DNA of 64,000 nucleotides from Linepithema humile (Eukaryota > Arthropoda > Insecta > Hymenoptera > Formicidae): positions 26,998,764 to 27,062,763 of the forward strand of contig NC_090129.1 of the NCBI RefSeq assembly GCF_040581485.1, read 5' to 3'. Below the pieces are notes generated by a model that ran no database searches, was not told the DNA's origin, and worked only from the letters and a program-made list of their open reading frames with translations. Positions 55,152-64,000 of this stretch are shown here, one piece after another. Position numbers and translations under genes: made by a program. Positions within the stretch are counted from its first letter, which is position 1; the number at the start of each line of letters is the position of its first letter.

Positions 55152-56090
55152 AGGGGACTGCGACCCCGGGCCCAAGGGTCTTTGAGGCCCTTGAAATATA
55201 TCGAAGTCAAGTCGACAATACCTTGTTTAATTTTATTTTTAATTACACTGTCCAATACCATTTGCCTTGACATTCTATAAGTTGTTTCCAGTAGATTTCT
55301 ATCGAAAGATATAACTCACGCAAAAGTATTAAAAATGTTTATTTTAGCAACTTTGACTGATTGTAAGGTTTTCTAAAAAACTTGACATGATACGCCATTT
55401 TTACAGCCAGATTCGTCAGCGCTAAAAAATCTATCAGAAATGACTTGATTAAACTTAAGGCAAAAAAAAGATCTAATTTTATCGATTAATGTTATCATTT
55501 GATATAATCTAATTATTTGACAGTTTAATTAAAAATAAAATTTCGTATTTCCGAATTTGTATTGCAGTTGCACTTTACGTTCCGCTCTGTTTCTGATACT
55601 TTGTTATTTTAGTAAGCCAAGATTTTAAAATGTTCTGTTTATAAAACTGTGATAACAACATTTGAAGATTAAATTTAGAATTTAAATATAATTTTTTCAA
55701 ACTTTTAACAAATAGTGGTAAGATAAATTTACAAATTTATTTACAAATTTATGTTACAAGTTGATTGGTCTGATCGGCGCTCGCGCTCCGCTATGTTGTG
55801 CGCTGACAACCGCACTGCCTACTACACTGATGTAGTCCAGGCAACGATATAAACTTTTTCATTTGTTTTTCCGTAGATACAAAGTTATTTCCATTAGAAT
55901 GCATCCATTAAAATATTTCACTGGCTTTAATGCAAATGACCAATGCCATACGTCTACGAAAATAAATGAAAAAGTTAACATCGCTGAGTCCAGGACCTCC
56001 AAGCTATAACGTTATAGATGGAAATACTGTTTTGTCATTTGTGTCAGTTCGTAATCGTAATATTATTGTTTAATTATAATCGTAAGTACC
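55149..56090. other. no gene seen; possibly hAT non-coding sequence
   Basis: No coding signal. GC-richer text at about 55765-55850 (TGATCGGCGCTCGCGCTCCG). If the poly-G tract marks a hAT end, this is its 5' non-coding part. Confidence 0.35.
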
Positions 56091-56708
56091 TACCCATACA
56101 GCACAGAACATTGCAATTACATTGCAGCAATGTTACAATCTTGCAAGTTGCAATGTAATATTGTTGAGACATTATTGCAACCTGTAATTGTAATGTTTCA
56201 TGAGAATGTGACAGCAACATTCTAATAACATTGCAATAGCAATATTCGGTAATCGCTAGTTCGTTCGTTTACCGCTATGCGACGCACGTTGCAAAATCTA
56301 TCTCGTATTTAAGTTTTAGTCATGATGATTATATGAAACTTGCAAAGAGTGGCTAGTAAGATTAAAGACATAGTAATTATTTTTATCAATTTAATTTTTC
56401 TGATACGACCTCAACACAGGGAATTCAGATATTGAACTGATTGTTCAAAAATCGGACAGATAAATGTCCGAATAAATAAAAATATATGCAACATTATTCT
56501 GAGATTGCAATAACAATGCATTATTGCAAATTCATTACATTGCAATATTACTGTAATATTTCGTTACAATCTTCCTAAAAGCGGACATTTTAACGTTGCT
56601 GCAATCCCACAGCAATGATGCAACATTTTGCAGTGAATTTGCAATATTGCAACATTGCAATGAAAGATTGATGCAATGTGTATGCAATCTTTGTGTGCTG
56701 TATGGGTA
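56091..56708. mobile_element. TA-CCCATACAGCACA-ended MITE with many TTGCAAT words
   Basis: Left TACCCATACAGCACAGAACA; the right end reads TTTGTGTGCTGTATGGGTA. The first 130 and last 190 bp are packed with ATTGCAATGTT-like heptamers in both orientations, perhaps repeated protein-binding sites. Related ends occur at 40862-40944 and 63351-63510. Confidence 0.75.
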
Positions 56709-56727
56709 ATCAGTTTATTGTTCCAAA

Positions 56728-58890
56728 ATGAGTAAACCACTTAGTGGGGCCCAAAAACGTAAAAAGGTCCAGGAATTAAAAGAAAAACTATTAAAACTAC
56801 CGAAAGTAACAAACTACTTTTCAAAATCTGAAGTTGCTTCTTCTTCCACTTCAATTCTGAATCTGAATGTGCCAAAAATTTGGCAAAAGATAACACAGTC
56901 GGCCCTGCACTTGAAACACCAAGTAAGTACTTTTCTTTTATCTATTTTTATTTTTTATAAATAAAACATTTACATTATAGGCATATCTATATGTAATCAA
57001 CAAACAAAAAGCGATTCGGAAAAAGAAGAAGAACCAACCGAGACGTTTGCAGAGTTTGATCAAAATTTAATAAATATGCTTAAAGAACAATATCCGATTG
57101 GTTTTGCGCATTATCAAAAGAAAACTTCTTTGAGTACTGAGGACAAATATTTTATTATAAAATTAGGCCCATACAGACCAATTAGTCCGTTTAAGAAAAA
57201 TGTCGAAGGTCGTTGTTTTCACACATCTTTTTATTCAAAAATTACAAAGTCTGGTTTAAAAATTACAAGACCTTGGTTGTGCTATTCTCCGACTTTGCAT
57301 AAATGTTACTGTCAACCATGCTGGCTTTTTGGAAAGAAAAATTTAAAACAACAAGTGGTCGACAGAGGGATATTGTGACTGGAAACACATAGGACATGGA
57401 ATTGAGAGACACGAAAATTCTCAATCACATAAAGATGCTTGTTTATCTTTTAAGCAGTTCACACAAGACTGTAAATGAAGAACTTGAAAAGCAAATCAGG
57501 CAAGATGAGTCGTATTGGAGGCAAGTAATTCATAGAATCGTAAATGTAATATTAACTTTGGCAACGGAGGATATTAGTCTAAGAGGACACAGGGAAAATG
57601 AAGAGAGTAAAAATAAAGGAAAGTTTATTGCAATCATCACACTTCTTACAATTCGATGGAGCTGCAAACATGAGTGGAGTATATAATGGTTTGCAGAAAC
57701 GAATTAAAAATGTGCAGCCACTTGCTTTATACGTACATTGTGCGGCTCACAATCTTAATTTAGTTATTAATGATTCATTGTCAGTGAAAAATATAACTGA
57801 AATCAATCATTTTTATGACAAATTTGAGAGTCTTTACACATTTTTTGCCAATAACATTAAAAGGTGGGCACATTTAAAATCTGAAAGTTCTATTAACATT
57901 TCATTAAAGAAATTGTGTTTTACACGCTGGTCTTCCCGGAATGATTCGCTGTTGGCACTGCGGTTGCTGTATTCAGATATAATGAAAGTATTAGCATACA
58001 TAACTCTTATGGGCCGCAATAACAGCGAAAAGAACAAAGCAGCTAGTCTTCAAAAATACTTTGAAAACTTTAATGTGATAGTAATTCTAGTCGTTGAAGC
58101 TAAAATCTTAAACTCACTAAACACAGTATCCCTATTGTTGCAATTACCCGAATGTGAGCTTAGTAAGATTTGTTTGGAACGGCTTTAAGAACATTACAAG
58201 CAATGCGTGCAAATTTTGACAAAATATTAGAAAAAGCAGAAAATATGGCAAGGTCTTGAAGAATTCAGCCCATCTTTGAATAAAAACGAAGAAGAGAAGT
58301 TCCGAAATTTGCAGACGAATTAAGTTTTGACGAAAGATTATTGGATGCGAGAAAATATTTTTAAACGCAAATTTTTTATAGAAAAATAGATATAATGATT
58401 TCGCAATTGACAACACGTTTTCAAAGTTTAAAAGAAATTGCAAGTCTTTTTTCATCTATTATTCCTAAAAATATTTACATTTTAACTGAAGAACAGCTTG
58501 AACAGTCTGCTTTAAAACTAGTTCAAAAGTATGCAGATGTCACTAAATCTTGCAAACCAAATTATACAGTTAAAAACTTTATTTGGAAATAAACTCAGTG
58601 AATTTAAACAGTATATAATTTAGCAAAATTTTTTAATAGTAGCAAAGTTTTTAATAGTAGAGAATTATCTACTAACTACGAATTTTTCCGATCTCTGTAC
58701 AGCCTGTATAATATACAGTGTATATTGTTTCTCACTCTTCCTGTAACAGTTGCTTATGCAGAGCGAACATTTTCCAAATTAAAAATTATTAAAAATTATC
58801 TAAGAAGCACCATGTCTCAACATTGCTTGTCAAATCTAAGTATTATATCCATCGAAAAACGCAGGGCGAAAAATCTTTATATAATCTAAT
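56728..58890 (+). pseudogene. hAT transposase gene (ZMYM1-like), decayed
   Basis: The start MSKPLSGAQKRKKVQELKEK is typical of ZMYM1-like hAT proteins. An intron at 56923-56980 (GTAAGT...TTATAG) keeps its signals, though exon 1 has a frameshift. A TTF-type finger follows (RPWLCYSPTLHKCYCQPCWL), then, in another frame, DWKHIGHGIERHENSQSHKD. The catalytic core is internally deleted: text jumps near 57640 from GHRENEESKNKGKFIAII to FDGAANMSGVYNGLQKR, ALYVHCAAHNLNLVIND and LCFTRWSSRNDSL. The dimerisation domain remains at about 58740-58890 (LPVTVAYAERTFSKLKIIKN). At least four frame breaks; no activity expected. Confidence 0.85.
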
Positions 58891-59147
58891 ACAGACGAAA
58901 TAATTCAGTCACTCGCTAACGCAAAGTCGAGAAGAAAACTGTAAAATACGATCATACCATTTTTCTTTCTCTAAACTTAAAACCAAACTTTATTAACGTT
59001 TTTGTGAAATTTGTTTTCTGCATTGTTTCTTATTTAAAAGAAATATAGTGTACAGATATAGTGTACAGGTACATAATTGGTTTTTTACTTTATGATATTT
59101 AAACCACCCAAGCCTAACATAATTACTAAGGAAAATGTTTTCTAAAC

Positions 59148-60046
59148 TTGGCGCTGCTACACCACAAAGTATTATAAAGCAATGAAATTAACATGTAGTT
59201 TACTATAGCAGCGCCAAGTTTTTTTGCGTTTTTTAATAAATATCTTTTTATTTTGATTAAATTTTTTATATTTTTTTATTTTTTAATTAAATATTTTTAT
59301 TTTTTAAATATTTAAAAAAAATTTTTTAATTTTATAGAACAGCGCTCGGAATTAGTTGCACATTTCGGGCCGATTCCCGAGACGACGCCTCCTGTTCCCC
59401 CACTACCGCTCGACCGCTGGCGGCCGAGCCGCCGATAACTCTGTCTCAAGAGCGTTTTATATTAGAAATAGGCTGGATTGTTTAGGCATTTCTCAGGAAA
59501 TCAGTAACATTTTCTTCGTTACATAAATAATGTTTATTTTCATTAATAATTGAATATATATATATATATAATGTATTAATGAAAATAAACATTATTTATG
59601 TAGCGAAGAAAATGTTACTGATTTCCTGAGAAATGCCTAAACAATCCAGCCTATTTCTAATATAAAACGCTCCTGAGACAGAGTTATCGGCGGCTCGGCC
59701 GCCAGCGGCCGGGCGGTAGTGGGGAAACAGAAGGCGTCGTCTCGGGAATCGGCCCAAAATGTGCAACTAATTCCGAGCGCTGTTATAGAATTTTATAGAA
59801 GAGTTTTATAGAAATAGTGTACAACTTTTTTTATAGTTTTTTAGTCCCACTTGGTGCCATTTCCTGATATCATATTTTTTTCTAAAAAGTATATATAATA
59901 GCTTTTTTGAAATTTTGAAATTTTAATATATAAAAGTTTTTTTTGAAAGGATTTAATATATGTGACAGGTTTTTTTGAAAGGTTTAATATATGTATACGA
60001 CAATTTTTTTGAAAGATAAAACAATACGGTTTTGTTTTAGTTGTGA
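59148..60046. repeat. second copy of the 43021 foldback repeat, carrying a hAT palindrome
   Basis: AACTTGGCGCTGCTACACCA and the following text match 43021-43160 closely. After the hAT MITE, 59790-60046 continues like 46850-47070 (AATAGTGTACAACTTTTTT, TAGTCCCACTTGGTGCCATT). Confidence 0.7.
59340..59782. mobile_element. palindromic hAT MITE with 8-bp target duplication
   Basis: 443 bp; arms of more than 200 bp from CAGCGCTCGGAATTAGTTGC pair almost perfectly around a (TA)n centre. TTATAGAA stands on both sides (59332-59339, 59783-59790). Confidence 0.93.
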
Positions 60047-60124
60047 TTAACCTTTACTTGTCAGTTGCTCCAGTTGCTTCGAAACATCCAAAACAGCATT
60101 GCCGCTACGTTCATAACCAGTCAT
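60047..60124 (-). CDS. possible small first coding exon, unknown product
   Basis: On the minus strand ATG 60124 opens MTGYERSGNAVLDVSKQLEQ followed by LTSKG and TAA at 60047-60049; a donor-like AAAG/GTTAAT sits just before the stop. The upstream 120 bp is GC-richer, like a 5' UTR. The residues look like a normal protein start, but I do not recognise it, and the repeat at 59148-60046 begins right after it. It may be an exon fragment cut off by that repeat. Confidence 0.25.
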   Translation of the reverse strand: MTGYERSGNAVLDVSKQLEQLTSKG

Positions 60125-61288
60125 GATATAAAAATATGTAGAGTCGAAACACGCCGACTCAATATGCCTTGACACCCGCAAGTTCATGTGTTAAGGCATT
60201 AGTGTGACCAGGTGTACAACGCATCTGTAACGCGATGAAGTTCCGTACCCTCTGACTGCCAAATATCAATACTTTAAACGCAATCTTTAAAATATACTTT
60301 TTAAAAATAATTAGTTTGAGAACAAAGTTTCAATTCTCGATTATTACATTTACGATATAATAATCCTAAAATATTATTAAATTATATTGGATAAATTAGA
60401 TTTGTTAAATCTCCTAGAAACTCTCTCTTTCCGATTTATAAATTAATAAATAATTGTAAATTTAAAGTTTAATAAAAGAAATTTTTATTAAAAGCATGAA
60501 ATACTCATGGATATTATTTATTTACGTTATGTAAGGGATGTTATGTCTGGGACATTTAACAAATCTAATCTATCAAATATAATTTAATAATATTTTAGGA
60601 TACACGGAAAAAGGGTTAAATGATTATGAATGCTTATTACACGTACGCGCGCGCGCACGTACATCTTGGATAATGCTAATGCCGGCGATACTGTTATTTT
60701 CAAGTCTTATAACTCGAAAAGTACTTAATAAAAAAATACTTTATTATAGTATTTTAAAAACGTCTCAACGTCAGCTACAAGAATGTGCAATAAAAAATAA
60801 AAGTTTCTATTTAAGATTTTTATGTTTACCTTGATCGGGCTTTTCAAGGTCATCCAAAGCTAAAATAAACATCATCAATAGATTTTTTTTAAGCCCCACT
60901 ATTTTTGTTTGAAACATTTTTCCAATAAACCAATAGTTTCTAAGATAATTGGCCGTTTCGATACTTTTGCTACACACTATAGGTTGGAGTGTATTGGAAC
61001 GAATAGGAGCATATTGGAGCATGCGATGCGTCTAAGGTTTGTTCGCATTGAGATGCAAGATGCAAGCAACATGCAATCCGTTAAGAAAATGACACATATT
61101 TCGTGGAGTGCACATGTCGTGGATTCTCGGTTGTGCGTGTTATGTATGTACAACTGCTCGTCAAGCGCTTCGCGAAGCATGTATGTACGAGGTTCTGGGG
61201 TGTGCGTCATTCTCTCCATTATAATTACATGTGGTTCGCATTTCTGGCATTACTATTGTTGTTCGATGACCCGACGCAGTAAAAGTAA
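60125..61288. other. no certain gene
   Basis: GC-richer text at 60130-60250 and 60960-61290. The 146-codon open frame at 60909-61349 has no domain and runs into a MITE, so I do not call it a gene. Confidence 0.4.
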
Positions 61289-61437
61289 AGCCAGCGGCAC
61301 ACGGTACGTTTTTGCTTACTGGATTGATTACGAGCTAGTAAATTACTAAAAATACTGTATGCTGTATGGTGCATTTCTAGTATTTTACTAGCTCGCAATC
61401 AATCCAGTAAGCAAAAGCGTACCATATGCCGTTGGCT
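61289..61437. mobile_element. short PIF/Harbinger-type (Tourist-like) MITE with TAA duplication
   Basis: 149 bp. Inverted arms from AGCCAGCGGCACACGGTACG pair with TACCATATGCCGTTGGCT over about 60 bp (both contain GCTTACTGGATTGATT or its complement). TAA flanks both ends (61286-61288, 61438-61440). Confidence 0.85.
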
Positions 61438-61440
61438 TAA

Positions 61441-62347
61441 AACACTTGAAAGACGATGCTACCGTGACAGCCGATCAAGTCGATCCAGTGCTCTGTTTTT
61501 GGTGAAACATATTTTATGTTACCCACATTTTTTCGAAAGTATTATTTTATTCTAGATTGATCAAGAGCTGAATGTAGTTGTATACATTTATTGAACACGA
61601 GAGAAGATTCCGGAATTCTACAGGAATTTATCAACTACTTAATATTACGAATTTCACATCTTTTTAGAATGAAAGTTGCCTTTAGTAAATGCCGACAAAT
61701 TTAATAAATTATCAATAAGAAGTTATTAAAATTACGAAGAGGAAATAAAGTCATAAGGTATGTTTTATCTCAGCTACGCTTTTATTTTAATAGTACTACA
61801 TTATCTTACATTTCCAGCTCTTTCCTTATTGTTTACAAACATATCTCAAACATATATCAATTATCTCTTTAGGTGTAAAATATAAAATGTTGTTAATAGT
61901 CTGAGTAAGCTTTTGTCTTGTGGAAACTTGCTGATTTACGTTTCAGATTATTTATAACATACACAGAGGACGAAGATATTTATGTAATTAAAATGAGTTA
62001 TAAATGAAATTGATAAAATTAGGTATTAGTAAAGTAAACTTTTTTGTCGTTAATATCTTTATCATAGTATCACAAAAAACAGCTTTATAGCCATTTAGAT
62101 TAATGGAAATAATATCGAAGAATTGGTCAGAGATATTTCTTCAAAATTCAAGAAATTAGAGAAATCCATGAGAAAGCTGATTTATCAATCAATGAAGATT
62201 GCAATAAAAATGTGAGATATGTTTCTCATTGCAATTTTATTTAAAATTCAATGTTGAGTGACTATATGCAAAAGAAAATATTTGACAAAGGAGCGGAGGT
62301 GATTTTATTGAAGAAAAAAGTAAAGGACTGTCATAAAAAATCATCGA
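61441..62347. other. 5' region of the last gene, possible upstream exon
   Basis: Two open segments read like coiled coil: NNIEELVRDISSKFKKLEKS (62107-62166) and DYMQKKIFDKGAEVILLKKK (62261-62320). A donor GTGAGA at 62212 and an acceptor TTGAG at about 62259 could join them, but their frame ends in TGA just after 62348 and does not lead into the next open frame. They may be alternative 5' exons or chance. Confidence 0.3.
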
Positions 62348-64000
62348 ATGATAGAGTTCAGTGATAATGATTCCAAAATGACTTTGCAATATCGATTTGA
62401 AAAAATAATAGAACATCAGAATTCCAATTTACAAAGCAATAGTACAGAAAAGAATATGGAAATCTTGCAACAATTACCATCAGACGTGGTCATAATAAGG
62501 CAAAATGCAATGACAAGTATGGAAGATAATGATTACAGGGAGTTGATAGATACAAACAGTGAAACCTCAACTTCCGGCTGCACAGTTGCTAAAGTAAAAA
62601 GAATTTCACAAATTGTCAAAAATAAAACGTAAGTAATATGAAAAAATATTTACATAATAGATCGGTGCAAAAGAGATTTGTCATATTTATCAAATAAAGT
62701 AAAAAATAAAATTATACAGTTTTTACAAAAGATTTTTATCAAGTTCTTTATTGGTTTTAACAAACTTTCATTCAGAAAGAAATTTTAGAAATTTATTTTT
62801 AAAAAACTCAAATTAAAGATTATATTTAAAAAAGAATATAATGTATAGAAAAATGACAAAACTTTTATTTTTGCATCCTATGATTTAATATTTATAAAAT
62901 AGTATTTTATTTTATTCATATTCACAATTAGTATAACTGCATGTTTAAGTATCAAATTTCACTTTCTTTCTTTAATTAGCTAATTACAAAAGTATGTTGT
63001 ATCAACTTATTACTGATAAACAATCAATACTCATCATTTAAAAAATATGAGATATAAATACAAATAATTTTACTACCTTTAATAAAGATTTAATAGATAA
63101 AATATTTGCTGTTATTTGTGTGTGTAACTCCAATAATTTCTCAACTAATTATTTTTTGACTAAATTTTTCGAAAATAGATTTATTTATGAAATCTAATAA
63201 TAAAGTCCGCGAACTTATTTTTTTTTCTTTGTACATCTCTGAAAATTGGTTATACCAACTATTTTTATCATTAAAGTAATCCATTTATAATATAATATAT
63301 GAAAACCAGTTTTTTCATGCTTGATAGCTAAAACTTTTAAACATAATAGCTACCCAGCAAACACCAAGTTACAGTTATATAATTGTTAGTTGTAATTTCC
63401 CACTCAACAATATAACTGTTATATAATACACGTGTTATATAACAATTATATTATTGAGTGGGAAATTACAACTAACAATTATATAACTGTAACTTGGTGT
63501 TTGCTGGGTATGATTCCTAATATTCATCTTTCGAGCTTGCTTTTATTCTTCTTTGATATCATTAAGATATTATTATATATCTTCTTCTTTTAAATTTTGA
63601 AATTCAATTATCTTTTCACTAAAAATTCCAACTGTGCTAAAAGTTATACAATTGCTCTTAGTTCTAACAATTTGTTTGCTACATTTGACTTTGCTTTTCA
63701 TCAAAACGCGAGGACATATAATTCCAATAATTGCTCTTCTGAATTGATCAGTCACACTATTGGTGGTTGCTTTTAGCTACATTAGAATTTAATTTTTTCT
63801 TTCGCTATTTTATACTATATAAATTTTAAGATATTTTTATGCAATATTATTTTAGTCGTGAAATGGTAGAAGTAAGACGAAATCCCGTGCGGATATCCAA
63901 GAGGAGTATCGATAAGGATTTTTCTTGGCCCAAAAAACGACTATTAACCAATAGTAAGAGAGAAATGTGTTTAAATTACGAGTTCGGTAAACATATGAAA
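62348..64000 (+). CDS. unrecognised gene, 5' part: exons 62348-62628 and 63856-64000 (continues)
   Basis: Exon 62348-62628 reads MIEFSDNDSKMTLQYRFEKI and on to VKRISQIVKNK; donor AC/GTAAGT. Exon 63856 onwards (acceptor ATTATTTTAG) joins in phase as TREMVEVRRNPVRISKRSID, then KDFSWPKKRLLTNSKREMC, and is still open at the window edge. The first part is polar and rich in Asn, Ser and Glu; the second is strongly basic, which suggests a nuclear or DNA/chromatin-associated protein. No domain recognised. The upstream coiled-coil-like segments and a basic C-terminal motif are loosely reminiscent of shugoshin-type proteins, but this is too weak to name. Confidence 0.55.
63351..63510. mobile_element. 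perfect palindromic MITE, TA-CCCAGCAAACACCAAG ends
   Basis: 160 bp; arms of 76 bp from TACCCAGCAAACACCAAGTT to TATATAA are practically identical, around an 8-base loop TACACGTG. It shares TTTCCCACTCAACAATATA with the MITE at 37625-38396. It lies in the intron between the last two exons. Confidence 0.92.

Noticed and set aside
60909..61349. 146-codon open frame on the plus strand
   Set aside because: No domain, no splice context, and its 3' end lies inside a Harbinger-type MITE.

Overview
The window is eukaryotic and almost certainly insect nuclear DNA. It is AT-rich, its genes are split by GT-AG introns, and it is full of microsatellites and DNA transposons. Two protein genes point to an insect: an orthologue of the bHLH factor Fer2 (48-related 2), with its insect-type C-terminus, and a RING/B-box/coiled-coil/NHL (TRIM-NHL) protein. 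The mixture of mariner, hAT, PIF/Harbinger, piggyBac, Helitron and Penelope remains would suit a hymenopteran such as an ant, but that last step is inference.

Layout. 1-8.3 kb has no gene; it holds a hAT MITE, a 45-bp minisatellite that grows out of a degenerate higher-order array, and two large foldback (inverted-repeat) elements. 8379-27253 (+) is a TRIM-NHL gene rebuilt from nine exons with matching phases (548 codons from the first usable ATG). Its first intron is a stack of elements inside elements: hAT > foldback > Harbinger, plus a pogo/Tigger-like relic. Its fourth intron is about 9.9 kb. 27.3-32.3 kb is intergenic, with several GC-richer islands and a TATA-type promoter at about 32.33 kb. 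32627-51646 (+) is Fer2 in five coding exons (230 aa). Its last intron (about 11 kb) has collected foldbacks, a piggyBac MITE, a mariner, a Penelope fragment, a Harbinger-derived hairpin, a palindrome with a 10-bp target duplication, and a family of foldbacks sharing ends but not cores. 51.7-61.4 kb is gene-poor: a possible DUF4817-type exon (-), a 41-G homopolymer, a decayed ZMYM1-like hAT transposase gene, and several palindromic MITEs. From 62348 (+) an unrecognised gene runs off the right edge.

How the parts relate. The two identified genes lie on the same strand: a probable RNA-binding E3 ligase and a neuronal transcription factor. Nothing shows that they work together. Nearly all remaining information lies in mobile DNA. 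Many elements could be bounded to the base by target-site duplications (8 bp for hAT, TAA for Harbinger, TTAA for piggyBac, TA for mariner and the CAGGGTG-ended foldbacks, A/T for the Helitron), which gives a relative order of insertion. I found no convincing tRNA, rRNA, CRISPR array or prokaryotic feature. Exon models come from reading splice sites and frames by eye, without alignments or transcripts.
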